A stretch of DNA of 64,000 bases from Thiomonas sp. FB-6 (GCF_000377645.1 NZ_KB898472.1:1-64000), one strand, 5' to 3'; numbered from the stretch's first letter, positions 1 to 11,238 are shown. Translations and numbers: made by a program. Notes: generated by a model from the letters alone, not told the origin.

Positions 1-1110
1 TCAGTCGAACACCGGGGTTTCGACGCCCAGCACCTTGTGCAGCTTGGGGCTGGTGGTGGTGTACTGCAGGTGGATTTTTTTCTCGGGGAACACGTAGGGG
101 GCGGCGCCGAAGGCGGCCAGCGCGGCTTCGTGGAAGCCCGAGAGGATGAGCTTTTTCTTGCCGGGGTAGGTGTTGATGTCGCCGACGGCGAAGATGCCGG
201 GCACGCTGGTCTGGAACTTCTCGGTGTCGACCACGATCTGCTTGCGCTCCAGGGCCAGGCCCCAGTCGGCGATGGGGCCCAGCTTGGGGCTCAGGCCGAA
301 GAACACCAGCAGCATGTCCAGCGGCAGGCGGCGGGTGATGCCGTCGTTGCCGGTGACCTTGATTTCGCTGAGTTTGCCGTCGCGCTCGTCGAAGCCGCTG
401 ACCTGGCCGACCAGGAGCTGCATTTCGTGCTGCTCGCACAGCGCGCGCATGCGCGCCACCGAGCTGGGCGCGGCGCGGAAGCCGTCGCGGCGGTGCAGCA
501 GCACCACGCTTTCGGCGCGCTGGGCTTGGTCGGTGGTGGCGAAGTGCAGCGCCCAGTCCAGCGCGGAGTCGCCGCCGCCGACCACCACCAGGTTCCTGCC
601 GGCGAAGGGGGCCGGGTCCTTGACGCGGTAGAACAGCTGCGAGCCCTCGAAGCGCTCGAGGCCCTCGACCTTGAGCAGGCGCGGCTGGAAGGAGCCCACG
701 CCGGCGGCGATGAACACGGTCTTGGTGACGAAGCGGGTGGCCTTGCTGGTGGCCACGAAAAAGCGCCCGTCGTCGAGCCTGCGCAGTTCGGTGACGTCCT
801 GCCCCAGGTGGAAGGTGGGGTGGAAGGGCTCGATCTGCTTGAGCAGGTTGTCGGTGAGTTCCTGGCCGGTGCACACCGGCACGGCGGGGATGTCGTAGAT
901 GGGCTTGTCGGGGTACAGCTCCACGCACTGGCCGCCCAGGTGGGGCAGGCTGTCGATGACGTGGGCCTTGATCTCCAGCAGCCCGAGCTCGAACACCTGG
1001 AACAGCCCGACCGGGCCGGCGCCCACGATCACGGCGTCGGTTTCAATGGGCTGGCCGGAGGCGGGAGAATCGGCGGCCTGGGTGATTGCCGGGGCGATGT
1101 GCATTTCCAT
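1..1110 (-). CDS. Ferredoxin/flavodoxin--NADP+ reductase, thioredoxin-reductase-like type
   Basis: A 369-residue cytosolic flavoprotein expected to shuttle electrons between NADPH and ferredoxin. An FAD Rossmann motif ([10 protein letters not shown]) lies near residue 30, an NADPH-binding motif ([10 protein letters not shown]) is in the middle, and the late FAD motif [12 protein letters not shown] is near the C-terminus. This is the layout of the TrxR-like YumC family. The CxxC disulfide of true thioredoxin reductases is not visible, which favours a ferredoxin reductase. The frame stays open upstream to position 1416, but that part overlaps fdxA antisense-like sequence, so the ATG at 1110 is chosen. 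It lies 41 bases after fdxA on the same strand, so the two are probably one operon and redox partners. The stop codon is the first three bases of the window, so the gene is complete. Confidence 0.9.
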   Translation of the reverse strand: MEMHIAPAITQAADSPASGQPIETDAVIVGAGPVGLFQVFELGLLEIKAHVIDSLPHLGGQCVELYPDKPIYDIPAVPVCTGQELTDNLLKQIEPFHPTFHLGQDVTELRRLDDGRFFVATSKATRFVTKTVFIAAGVGSFQPRLLKVEGLERFEGSQLFYRVKDPAPFAGRNLVVVGGGDSALDWALHFATTDQAQRAESVVLLHRRDGFRAAPSSVARMRALCEQHEMQLLVGQVSGFDERDGKLSEIKVTGNDGITRRLPLDMLLVFFGLSPKLGPIADWGLALERKQIVVDTEKFQTSVPGIFAVGDINTYPGKKKLILSGFHEAALAAFGAAPYVFPEKKIHLQYTTTSPKLHKVLGVETPVFD

Positions 1111-1151
1111 GGGATTCGGGATGGGGCCTGGCGTGATGCCGTCTCGGCGCT

Positions 1152-1475
1152 TCAGCGCTCGAGCAGCGGACGCTTGTCGTTCTTGCCGTTCCACTCCTCC
1201 GCATCGGGGAGGGCGGGCTTGCGCTTGGTGATGCTGGGCCACTTGCGCGACAGCTCGGCGTTCAGGGGAATGAAGTCCTGCTGGTCGCCGGGCACGTCTT
1301 CCTCCGCGAAGATCGCATTGGCGGGACATTCGGGCACGCACACGGCGCAATCGATGCATTCGTCGGGGTCGATCACCAGGAAGTTCGGCCCTTCCCGGAA
1401 GCAGTCCACCGGGCACACATCCACGCAGTCGGTGAACTTGCAGCGGATGCAGTTTTCTGTCACGACGAATGTCAT
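1152..1475 (-). CDS. fdxA: Ferredoxin FdxA, 3Fe-4S/4Fe-4S type
   Basis: A 107-residue small iron-sulfur protein. The N-terminal half carries the two-cluster cysteine pattern of seven-iron ferredoxins: [17 protein letters not shown] near residues 9-25 and [12 protein letters not shown] near residues 40-51. The C-terminal half (about residues 60-107) is the acidic then basic extension typical of the FdxA family (WP.IT..K). It is a soluble cytosolic electron carrier and is followed directly by a ferredoxin reductase gene, its likely partner. The minus-strand leader has an AT-rich stretch (around 1510-1520) and a purine-rich GAAGAG directly before the ATG. Confidence 0.96.
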   Translation of the reverse strand: MTFVVTENCIRCKFTDCVDVCPVDCFREGPNFLVIDPDECIDCAVCVPECPANAIFAEEDVPGDQQDFIPLNAELSRKWPSITKRKPALPDAEEWNGKNDKRPLLER

Positions 1476-1715
1476 CTCTTCGACCTTGACTTGGATATGG
1501 GGAAACTCCTTATTTTAACCCTGGGGTCCCGTCGGTTGATTTGCCGAGTGTCAATCCCTCGCGGGGGCGCGCCGGCCCTCGGGCGCGCGGGAACCCGGCG
1601 CGGTTCCTAATCCCATACAGAGTTTCCGGGTATATCGGGAGATTCCGGGGAGGCTTCGGGTGCCTTGCCCGTTGTACAGTCGGCGGGGCGACCAACAGCG
1701 ATGGGAGACAACACG

Positions 1716-3350
1716 ATGATGGGCCTGATGCAGCAGCATTCGCTGCTGATCTCCGGATTGATCGAATTCGCCGCGCGCTTCCACGGCGACACCGAGATCG
1801 TCTCGCGGCGCGTGGAGGGCGACCGCCACCGCAGCAACTGGGCGCAGGTGCGGCGGCGCGCCATGCGTCTGGCGCACGGGCTGGACGCCTGGGGGGTGGA
1901 GCGCGGCGAGCGCGTGGCCACGCTGGCCTGGAACGGCTACCGGCATCTGGAGCTGTACTACGGCGTGTCCGGCAGCGGACGAGTGCTGCACACGGTGAAC
2001 CCCCGCCTGCACCCGGACCAGATCGCGTGGATCGTCAACCATGCGCAGGACCGCGTGCTGGCCTTCGACATGAGTTTCGCGCCCATCATCCAGGCGGTGG
2101 CGCCGCAATGCCCGGGAGTGCGCCGCTGGGTCGCGCTGTGCGATGCCGAGGCGCTGCCGGCCGAGCTGGAGCGCGCGGTTCCGGGGCTGCTGAGCTACGA
2201 GGCCTGGCTGGCCGAGCAATCCGACGCTCCCTACGCGTGGCCGGCGCTCGACGAGTCCGAGGCCTCGTCCATGTGCTACACCAGCGGCACCACGGGCAAC
2301 CCCAAGGCGGTGCTGTACAGCCACCGCTCCACGGTGCTGCACGCCATGGCGGCGGCCCTGCCGGACGTCACCGGCCTGTCGGCCCGCGATGCGGTGCTGC
2401 CGGTGGTGCCCATGTTCCACGTCAACGCCTGGGGCGTGCCCTACACGGCAGCGATGGTCGGCGCCAAGGTGGTGTTTCCCGGGCCCGCGCTGGACGGCGC
2501 CTCGCTGTTCGAGCTGATGGACCAGGAGGACGTGAGCTACTCCGCCGGCGTGCCCACCGTGTGGCTGGGCCTGCTGGCCCGGATGCAGCAGGAAGGCCGG
2601 CGCCCGCGGTCGCTGGCCCGCGTGCTCATCGGCGGCTCGGCGGCGCCCATGGCGATGATCCAGGCCTTCCAGGACACCTGGGGCGTCGAGGTGCGCCACG
2701 CCTGGGGCATGACCGAGATGAGCCCGCTGGGCACCGCCTGCGCCTTCAAGACCAAGCACGCGTCGCTGGACGCGCAGCAGCGCCTGCAGTTGCAGACCTC
2801 GCAGGGCCGCCCGCTGTACGGCGTGGACATGCGCATCGTCGACGCCGCCGGGGCCGAGGTGGCCTGGGACGGACGCTCCATCGGCGAGCTGCAGGTGCGC
2901 GGGCCCTGGGTGCTGGCGGACTACTACCAGTCGGGCCAGCCCAGCCCGCTGCGCGACGGCTGGTTTCCCACGGGGGACGTGGTGTCCATCGACCCCGACG
3001 GCTACATGCGCATCGTCGACCGCAGCAAGGACGTGATCAAGTCGGGCGGCGAGTGGATCAGCTCCATCGACATCGAGAACGTGGCCATGTCGCATCCGGC
3101 GGTGGCGATGGCCGCCTGCGTGGCGGTGCCCCACCCGAAATGGGATGAACGCCCCTTGCTGGTGGTGGTGAGAAAGCCCGGCGCCGAGGTGGAGGCGCGC
3201 GAGCTCCTGGCCTTCTACGAGGGCAAGGTCGCCAAGTGGTGGATCCCCGACGACGTGCAGTTCGTCGAGGCCATCCCGCTGGGCGCCACCGGCAAGATCC
3301 TGAAGACCCGCCTGCGCGAGCAGCTGCTGGAGTTGCGCACCCAGGCCTGA
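1716..3350 (+). CDS. Medium/long-chain fatty acyl-CoA synthetase (AlkK-like)
   Basis: A 544-residue AMP-forming acyl-CoA ligase, predicted cytosolic, activating a fatty or related carboxylic acid with ATP and CoA. The P-loop-like adenylation motif (YTSGTTGNPK) lies near residue 190. The motifs GWFPTGDV and DRSKDVIKSGGEWIS and the catalytic C-terminal lysine region (GATGKILK) follow in the order normal for the ANL superfamily. Length and sequence resemble AlkK-type medium-chain synthetases. The ATG at 1716 is preferred because GGGAG sits 8 bases upstream; an in-frame ATG at 1701 is possible. The following vgrG-like gene is on the same strand, but the 99-base gap contains a hairpin, so co-transcription is uncertain. 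The substrate cannot be read from the sequence. Confidence 0.88.
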   Translation: MMGLMQQHSLLISGLIEFAARFHGDTEIVSRRVEGDRHRSNWAQVRRRAMRLAHGLDAWGVERGERVATLAWNGYRHLELYYGVSGSGRVLHTVNPRLHPDQIAWIVNHAQDRVLAFDMSFAPIIQAVAPQCPGVRRWVALCDAEALPAELERAVPGLLSYEAWLAEQSDAPYAWPALDESEASSMCYTSGTTGNPKAVLYSHRSTVLHAMAAALPDVTGLSARDAVLPVVPMFHVNAWGVPYTAAMVGAKVVFPGPALDGASLFELMDQEDVSYSAGVPTVWLGLLARMQQEGRRPRSLARVLIGGSAAPMAMIQAFQDTWGVEVRHAWGMTEMSPLGTACAFKTKHASLDAQQRLQLQTSQGRPLYGVDMRIVDAAGAEVAWDGRSIGELQVRGPWVLADYYQSGQPSPLRDGWFPTGDVVSIDPDGYMRIVDRSKDVIKSGGEWISSIDIENVAMSHPAVAMAACVAVPHPKWDERPLLVVVRKPGAEVEARELLAFYEGKVAKWWIPDDVQFVEAIPLGATGKILKTRLREQLLELRTQA

Positions 3351-3401
3351 TGGGTGCCCCCAGGGCCGGGCTGCGGATTTCCCCGAAGGTCCGCGGCCGC
3401 G

Positions 3402-3458
3402 GCGGGGCATTGCGAGCGTGAGCTGCGGGACTCGCCGCGGCTTCGCACAATGCCCCGC
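3402..3458 (+). promoter_or_regulatory. Inverted repeat covering the vgrG-like start codon
   Basis: An 11-base perfect inverted repeat: arm 3402-3412 pairs with 3448-3458, and the helix can be extended by three pairs across a two-base bulge. The loop is about 35 bases. The right arm contains the first candidate ATG (3450) and ends immediately before the second (3459). It could either act as a terminator for the acyl-CoA synthetase (no T-run follows) or mask the translation start of the spike gene. Confidence 0.45.
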
Positions 3459-5897
3459 ATGAACCAGACAGGCAGGCCGAGCGGGGCGCTTGCCGGCGAT
3501 GCGGAGCCGCCGCCCGGCGGCCCCGGCCGGGCCCTGCAATTGCGCGGCGAGGTGTTGACCGGGCTGGGCGGAGAGCGCGCCTGGAGCGTGCTGGCCCTGC
3601 GTGGCGAGGAGGCGCTGGATGCGCTGTTCGACCACCAACTGCTGCTGCGCCGCGAGCCGGGCGGCACGCCCTGCGCGCCGCGCGAGCTGCTCGGCCACGC
3701 GCTGGACCTGCGTATCGAACTCGGCTTGCCGGGGTTCGGGCCCGCGCCGGCGCCGCGCTGGATCCACGGCCTGGTGTCCCAGGCCGCCTGCCTGCACGAG
3801 GGCCCGCGCGGCACCCTGTACGCGCTGCGCCTGCGCCCGCTGCTCGCGCGCTCCCGCTTGCAGGGGCAGTGCCGCGCGTGGCGCGGGCGCAGCGTGCCCG
3901 AGGTGCTGCGTGAACTGGTGCAGCCGCTGGGCCTGGCGGTGGTTGAACGCCTGCGCGGGCCCCATGCGCCGCAGGAGTACCTGGTGCAGTTCAACCAAAG
4001 CGACTGGGAATTCTTCCAGCGGCTGAGCCGGCAATGGGGCATCCGCTTCTGGTTCGAGCACCGCCGCGGCGCGCACCAACTGGTGCTCGCCGATTACGAC
4101 AGCGCGGCGCTGGAGCAGCCGGCGCCAGCCTGGCGGGAGCTGGGCGTGGGCCGCGTGGGCGAGCGCGCCGACCACGAAGCGCTGCAGGAGCTGCGCCTGC
4201 ACCGCGGGCTGGACGGGCGGATCGAGAGCGCCTGGGGCTGGGGCCCGCTGCGCGGCGTGGCCGCCTGCCATCGCCTGCAGCTGCACGACCCGCGCGTGGA
4301 GCCCGCGCAGCGCGAGTTCCTGGTGCTGCGCAGCCGCCTGTACCTGCGCGAACAGCAGGCCCAAGCGTGGCCGTGGTCCGCCGGCGGGCCGGCCGACGCC
4401 GAGAGGGCCTGCGCCGGCGCGGCGCTGGACGCCGACGGTTTCGGCGACGCCGGGCGGCCCTGGGATTTCTCGGCCCCGCGCGGGCGCGTGGTGGATGGCT
4501 GGGAACTGCACGACGAGCTCTGGCTGCGGCCGGTCCGCGGCGCGCTGCAGCCAGGCGCGTGGAGCCCGCCGCCGCGTGTGCGCGGCTTGCAGTCGGCGCG
4601 GGTGGCGCAGGCGGGCCGGCCCGCGCCGGCGCCGCAGGGCGCCGAGGGGGAGGTCCACACCGAGCCCCTGGGGAGGGTGCGCGCGCGCCTCGCGTGGGAC
4701 TGGGCGGGGACGCCCGCGGGGGATTCCGCCGGGCCACGGGCGGGGACGCCCGCGGGGGACGCAGCCGGGGAGCGGGCCGGGACGTCCGCCGGGGACCGCA
4801 ACGGCGACCCCGGCCCGGCCACCACGCCGTGGATCCGCGTGGCCACGCCCTGGGCCGGCCGCGAACTGGGGCGGGTGCACATCCCGCGCGTCGGCCAGGA
4901 GGTGCTGCTGGGCTACCTGGACGGCGAACTGGAGCGCCCGCTGGTGCTGGGCGCGATGTACCACGCAGGGCAGCGACCATGCTGGACATTGCCGCGCAAC
5001 CGCGCCCTCGGCGGGCTGCGCAGCCGCGAGCTTGCGCCGCCCGGCGCCGAGGGCGAGGGGCCGTTCCCGCGCGGCAGCCAGCTGGTGCTGGACGACACCG
5101 CGGGTCTGCTGCACGCGCAGTTGCTGTGCGAGCACACCCATGCCGGGCTCGCGCTGGGCTGCGTTGCGCGGGTCGAAGGCGAGGGCGGCCGAGGGGAACT
5201 GCGGGGCGTGGGAGCGGAGCTGCGTACCGACGCCGACGGTTTGCTGCACAGCGTGCAGGGCATGCTGCTGGGCAGCCACGGACGCCTGCCCGACGAAAGC
5301 CCCGCCGCCGACGCGAGCGAGGCCCTGCGCGGCTTGCATGAGGCCGCGCTGTGGCGGGCCGATGCACTGGCGGCGGCACGCAGCGCCGGCCTGGATGTGC
5401 CGGCGGATGCGGCGACGGATGCGCCGACGGATGCGCCGAAGAGTGCTCCGACGGACGCGCAGGGATTTCCGCAGGCGGGGCCCGAGCTGCTGCTGGACGG
5501 CGCGGACGGCCTCACGCTGGCCGCGTCGCGCCATGCGCAGTTCGGCGCCGGCGCGGGATTCGATCTCCAGGCGGGCGAGCGCCTGGGCCTGCACGCCGGC
5601 GCGGACCTGCTCGCGGTGGCGGCGCAGGGCCTGCGCGTGCATGTGCACCGCGCCGGACTTCGCCTGCTCGCGGCCAGCGGCGAACTGCACGTGCATGCCT
5701 GCGACGGGGCGCTGCTCGCCCTCGCGCGCGACCAGCTGTGCCTGCGCAGCGCGGCGGACCTGCGTGTGCGCGCCGAGCTCGGCATCGTGCTGGGAGGCGG
5801 CCCCAGCTTCGTGCGCCTGGACGCGGCCGGTATCGACTACGGCAGCCCGGGGCCGCTGCTGCAGCGCGGCGCGGCGCCCAGCCTGCGGCAGCTGTGA
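3450..5897 (+). CDS. Solitary VgrG-like type VI secretion spike protein with an inserted repeat
   Basis: About 815 residues. The N-terminal half resembles the VgrG gp27-like base (QSDWEFFQRLSRQWGIRFWF near residue 180). The gp5-type OB-fold core is recognisable near residues 459-500 (TPWIRVATPWAGRELG, IPRVGQEVLLGYLDGE, RPLVLGAMYH). The C-terminus resembles the VgrG DUF2345 end (LRVRAELGIVLGGGPSFVRLD). VgrG forms the tip of the contractile type VI needle and carries effectors. Two features are odd. Three 12-residue repeats (residues 419-454) replace the usual loop inside the OB-fold, and a five-unit (A/T)DAP run (about residues 652-671) precedes the DUF2345-like end. No tss/hcp, PAAR, adaptor or effector gene is nearby. 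It may act with a type VI system elsewhere or be a relic. The start is either ATG 3450 or 3459. Confidence 0.8.
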   Translation: MPRMNQTGRPSGALAGDAEPPPGGPGRALQLRGEVLTGLGGERAWSVLALRGEEALDALFDHQLLLRREPGGTPCAPRELLGHALDLRIELGLPGFGPAPAPRWIHGLVSQAACLHEGPRGTLYALRLRPLLARSRLQGQCRAWRGRSVPEVLRELVQPLGLAVVERLRGPHAPQEYLVQFNQSDWEFFQRLSRQWGIRFWFEHRRGAHQLVLADYDSAALEQPAPAWRELGVGRVGERADHEALQELRLHRGLDGRIESAWGWGPLRGVAACHRLQLHDPRVEPAQREFLVLRSRLYLREQQAQAWPWSAGGPADAERACAGAALDADGFGDAGRPWDFSAPRGRVVDGWELHDELWLRPVRGALQPGAWSPPPRVRGLQSARVAQAGRPAPAPQGAEGEVHTEPLGRVRARLAWDWAGTPAGDSAGPRAGTPAGDAAGERAGTSAGDRNGDPGPATTPWIRVATPWAGRELGRVHIPRVGQEVLLGYLDGELERPLVLGAMYHAGQRPCWTLPRNRALGGLRSRELAPPGAEGEGPFPRGSQLVLDDTAGLLHAQLLCEHTHAGLALGCVARVEGEGGRGELRGVGAELRTDADGLLHSVQGMLLGSHGRLPDESPAADASEALRGLHEAALWRADALAAARSAGLDVPADAATDAPTDAPKSAPTDAQGFPQAGPELLLDGADGLTLAASRHAQFGAGAGFDLQAGERLGLHAGADLLAVAAQGLRVHVHRAGLRLLAASGELHVHACDGALLALARDQLCLRSAADLRVRAELGIVLGGGPSFVRLDAAGIDYGSPGPLLQRGAAPSLRQL
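4704..4811 (+). repeat. 36-base tandem repeat, three units, in the vgrG-like gene
   Basis: Three in-frame 36-base units encode AGTPAGDSAGPR, AGTPAGDAAGER and AGTSAGDRNGDP. Copies one and two share an exact 22-base core (4702-4723 and 4738-4759); copy three differs from it at three positions. The array sits within the OB-fold coding region, where VgrG proteins normally have a short charged loop. Confidence 0.9.
5403..5462 (+). repeat. 12-base tandem repeat, five units, in the vgrG-like gene
   Basis: Five in-frame units encode ADAA, TDAP, TDAP, KSAP and TDAQ. They form a proline/alanine linker between the region after the OB-fold and the DUF2345-like C-terminal part. Confidence 0.8.
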
Positions 5898-5990
5898 GCG
5901 GCGAGCCTCGGGCGCTTGCGATGCATTCGCTGCGCCCGATCCGGCCGATGAGGCCGGCGCGCCACGGCTCGGCGTCAAGGCTGGGCAGGA

Positions 5991-6038
5991 CGAAAGGGCA
6001 GCTCGACCAAAGGGCACTTGAACGAAAGGGCATCGAAG
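5991..6038. repeat. Three 16-base iterated motifs upstream of the APC permease
   Basis: The ten-base core C(G/C)AAAGGGCA occurs at 5991-6000, 6007-6016 and 6023-6032, at an exact 16-base period, with diverged six-base spacers. The array is non-coding, lies between the vgrG-like stop (5897) and the permease start (6126), and has the look of a repeated protein-binding site. No known regulator is recognised. Confidence 0.6.
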
Positions 6039-6125
6039 CTTGGGGCCGTTGCACGGGCGCCCCGCACGATGGCCGGCGATTGCGTCCAATTCGAGACTCG
6101 TGCCTCGACCCGAACGGATTCCATC

Positions 6126-7730
6126 ATGTCGATCCCCTCGCCCCAAGCGGCGCAGCCGCAGCGCTCCACGCGCATCAGCACCTGGCAGCTGGCGCTGCTG
6201 TCCACCGGCAGCATGATCGGCTCCGGCTGGCTGTTCTCTCCCTTCTACGGCCTGCAGACGGCGGGCGGCGCGGTCCTGCTGGCCTGGGTGCTGGCGGCGG
6301 CGCTGAGCCTGGTGGTCAGCCTGTCCTTCGCGCGCATGTGCACCGCCTTCCCCGTGGTGGGCGGCACCTACCGCCTGCTGGGCATCACGCACCCTCGCAG
6401 CACCGCCAACGTGTTTCTCATTCTCGGCTGGCTCAGCTACGTGGTGTTCCTGCCGCTGGAGGCGCAGTCGGTGGTGCAGTACCTGGCCTTCTGGTGGCCG
6501 GGCCTGGTGCGCCACCTGGCCCCGGGGGAGGTGCAGCTTTCCTGGAGCGGCCTGGGCGTGGGCGTGCTGCTGATCGTGGGCATCACCTGGTTCAACACCC
6601 TGCACATCACGCGCGTGGCGCAGGCGAACGCCTGGGTGAGCCTGTGGAAGGTGCTGGTGCCCGTGGTGGTGGCGCTGGCGGTGATCACGCTGCACGGCCG
6701 GCGGGAGCAGTTCGTCGCGCACTGGAGCACCGGGCCGCTGGCGCTGGAGCCGGCCATGATGGCGGTGATCGGCAGCGGCCTGGCCTTCGCCTTCGCCGGG
6801 TTCCAGAACGGGCTGATCCTGGCCAACCAGGTGCGTGAGCCGCGGCGCTCGCTGCCCTTTTCGCTGTACCTTCCGCTGGCGCTCGGGCTGCTGCTGTACA
6901 TGCTGTTGTCGGCGAGCTTCATGGCCACGACGCCCACCGGGGCCACGCAGATCGGCAACGCCGCCGCCCCGCTGCTGGGCCTGGTGTCGGTGCTGGGCCT
7001 GGGCCTGCTGATGCCCGTGCTGCTGGCCGACGCCGTGGTCGCGCCCATGGGTACGGCCAACGTGTTCGTGGCGGTCACCGGGCGCATCCTGTACGCCTGC
7101 GGCTACGAACTGCGCCCGGGCAGCCGGCTCACCCGGCTCAACCTGCACGGCAGCCCGGTGTTCGCGCTGTGGGTCAACGCGGCGGTGGGCCTGCTGTTCC
7201 TGCTGCCCTTCCCGACCTGGAAGGAACTGGTGAGTTTCCTGTCGTCGATGGTCGTGTTCACCTTCCTGGCCGGGCCGGTCAGCCTGCTGGTGTTCTGCCG
7301 GGCCAGCTCGCGCAGCACCATCGGCGTGCGCAGCACGCTGCGCGCGCGGGTGGTGGGGGTGGCGGGCTTCCTGTGCAGCACCTGGCTGGTGTACTGGGGC
7401 GGGCGCCACAACCTGGCCCTGCTGCTGCTGGCGCTGGTGCTGGCGGTGAGCCTGCACGGCTGGCTGGAAGGGCGGCTCGCCGGCCTGCTGCGCGACCTGC
7501 GGGCCAACGCCTACCTGGTGCTGTTCGTGAGCGTGCTGTGCGCCATATCCTGGGCCAGGCACCTGGAATGGCTGGGTTTCCCCTGGGACAACGTGGCCGT
7601 GGCCGTGGTCGGGGGGCTGGCCTGCGCCGCCTTCCTGCGCTCGCGCCTGGGTGACGCGCAGATCGAGGCGCAGGTGCAGCGCCTGGGCGAGGAACGGCGC
7701 AGCGACGCGATGGCGGCCGCGCAGGGGTGA
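6126..7730 (+). CDS. APC-superfamily amino acid permease
   Basis: About 534 residues with roughly twelve hydrophobic membrane segments. It opens with the helix-1 unwound motif of the APC fold (GSMIGSGWLFSP), and contains the typical glycine-rich and proline-interrupted helices. The family imports amino acids or related compounds by proton or solute coupling across the inner membrane; the substrate is not evident. The start is set at ATG 6126 so that about 23 residues precede helix 1; an in-frame ATG at 6069 is a weaker alternative. The gene is preceded by a 228-base gap holding a three-unit iterated motif (5991-6038). Downstream, the hydrolase gene starts 59 bases after its stop on the same strand with its own strong ribosome-binding site. 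Confidence 0.85.
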   Translation: MSIPSPQAAQPQRSTRISTWQLALLSTGSMIGSGWLFSPFYGLQTAGGAVLLAWVLAAALSLVVSLSFARMCTAFPVVGGTYRLLGITHPRSTANVFLILGWLSYVVFLPLEAQSVVQYLAFWWPGLVRHLAPGEVQLSWSGLGVGVLLIVGITWFNTLHITRVAQANAWVSLWKVLVPVVVALAVITLHGRREQFVAHWSTGPLALEPAMMAVIGSGLAFAFAGFQNGLILANQVREPRRSLPFSLYLPLALGLLLYMLLSASFMATTPTGATQIGNAAAPLLGLVSVLGLGLLMPVLLADAVVAPMGTANVFVAVTGRILYACGYELRPGSRLTRLNLHGSPVFALWVNAAVGLLFLLPFPTWKELVSFLSSMVVFTFLAGPVSLLVFCRASSRSTIGVRSTLRARVVGVAGFLCSTWLVYWGGRHNLALLLLALVLAVSLHGWLEGRLAGLLRDLRANAYLVLFVSVLCAISWARHLEWLGFPWDNVAVAVVGGLACAAFLRSRLGDAQIEAQVQRLGEERRSDAMAAAQG

Positions 7731-7789
7731 CACCCGGTGGAGTATTTGCCCGAGTTGAGCGATACTGCGCGCTACGGAGGGAAATGTCC

Positions 7790-8692
7790 ATGAGTCAGTC
7801 CCAGCAATCTTCGGCGGCCAGCCAGGGCCGTGCCGCGGGCCCGCAGGTGCGCAGCTGGTTCCACGCGGCCACGAACACCGTGTGCCACCTGGTGGTGGAT
7901 CCGCAGACCCGGCATTGCGCGCTGATCGACAGCGTGCTGGACTTCGACTATGCCTCGGGCCGCACCGGCACGGCCTTCGCCGACGCCATCGTCGAGTACC
8001 TGCGCGACGAAGGCCTGCAACTGGACTGGCTGCTGGAGACCCATGCCCACGCCGACCACCTGTCGGCGGCCAGCTACATCCGCGGCAAGCTGGGCGGGCG
8101 CATCGCCATCGGCGAACACATCCGCGACGTGCAGAAGGTGTTTCGCGCGCTGTTCCACGACGAGGGCATCGCGCAGGACGGCCGGCCCTTCGACCAGCTG
8201 TTCGCCGACGGCGAGACCTTCGCCATCGGCGAGCTGCAGGCGCGGGTGATGCACACGCCGGGGCATACCCCGGCCTGCGTGGTCTACGTGGTCGGGGATT
8301 GCGCCTTCGTCGGCGACACCCTGTTCATGCCCGACTACGGTACCGCGCGCTGCGACTTCCCAGGGGGCGACGCCCACGTGCTGTACCGCTCGGTGCGCCG
8401 CATTTTCGATCTGCCCCCGCAGACCCGCCTGTACATGTGCCACGACTACATGCCCGGCGGCCGCGAGCCGCGCTGGGTGTGCACGGTGCAGGAGCAGCGC
8501 GAGGGCAACGTGCAGATCCACGACGGAGTCGGCGAGCAGCAGTTCGTCGAATTCCGCAAGCGGCGCGACGCCGGGCTGGGCATGCCGGCGCTGATCATGC
8601 CGTCCATCCAGGTCAACGTGCGGGCCGGGCGCCTGCCCGAGGCGGAATCCAACGGCGTGAGCTACCTGAAGGTGCCCATCAACGCAGTTTGA
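7790..8692 (+). CDS. Metallo-beta-lactamase-fold hydrolase, persulfide-dioxygenase/Blh type
   Basis: A 300-residue soluble MBL-fold enzyme. The metal-binding signature HAHADHL lies at residues 85-91, followed by HTPGHTP, VGDTLFMPDYGTAR and a C-terminal CHDYMPGG block. These are characteristic of the ETHE1/Blh branch, whose members oxidise glutathione persulfide to sulfite with non-heme iron. There is no rhodanese domain and no adjacent BigR regulator or sulfide:quinone reductase. The start is ATG 7790, because GGAGGG (7776-7781) has an 8-base spacing to it; the upstream ATG at 7784 is only 2 bases from it. A role in sulfide or persulfide detoxification is inferred from the family. Confidence 0.85.
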   Translation: MSQSQQSSAASQGRAAGPQVRSWFHAATNTVCHLVVDPQTRHCALIDSVLDFDYASGRTGTAFADAIVEYLRDEGLQLDWLLETHAHADHLSAASYIRGKLGGRIAIGEHIRDVQKVFRALFHDEGIAQDGRPFDQLFADGETFAIGELQARVMHTPGHTPACVVYVVGDCAFVGDTLFMPDYGTARCDFPGGDAHVLYRSVRRIFDLPPQTRLYMCHDYMPGGREPRWVCTVQEQREGNVQIHDGVGEQQFVEFRKRRDAGLGMPALIMPSIQVNVRAGRLPEAESNGVSYLKVPINAV

Positions 8693-8757
8693 ACCCAGCG
8701 GTCGAAAGCGGGGGCGGCAGGTCGTAGACTTGCCGCTTTTTCGCATTCGCCGCAGCG

Positions 8758-11193
<2,436 letters not shown>

Positions 11194-11224
11194 GACGGCA
11201 CGCACGTTTGCACATCGAAAGGCA

Positions 11225-11238
11225 TTGATACAACGCAA
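11225..11238. promoter_or_regulatory. FNR box upstream of ccoI
   Basis: TTGAT-N4-CGCAA matches the FNR consensus TTGAT-N4-ATCAA fully in the left half and at 3 of 5 positions in the right. Its centre is 41 bases before the ccoI ATG. If it acts at the usual -41.5, transcription would begin at about the start codon (leaderless) or ccoI would start further downstream. A -10-like TAGCAT (11261-11266) fits this spacing. An fnr gene lies in the same cluster. Confidence 0.65.

Noticed and set aside
1111-1416. N-terminal extension of the ferredoxin reductase
   Set aside because: It overlaps the fdxA coding region in another frame and has no family similarity; ATG at 1110 gives the normal N-terminus.
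1536-1553. Possible FNR box upstream of fdxA (TTGAT...GTCAA)
   Set aside because: The half sites are separated by nine bases, not four.
1551-7733. Antisense open frame of over 2000 codons on the minus strand, and similar long frames such as 57761-61573 on the plus strand
   Set aside because: High GC leaves few stop codons. The proteins are low complexity and run opposite or out of frame to genes with clear family motifs.
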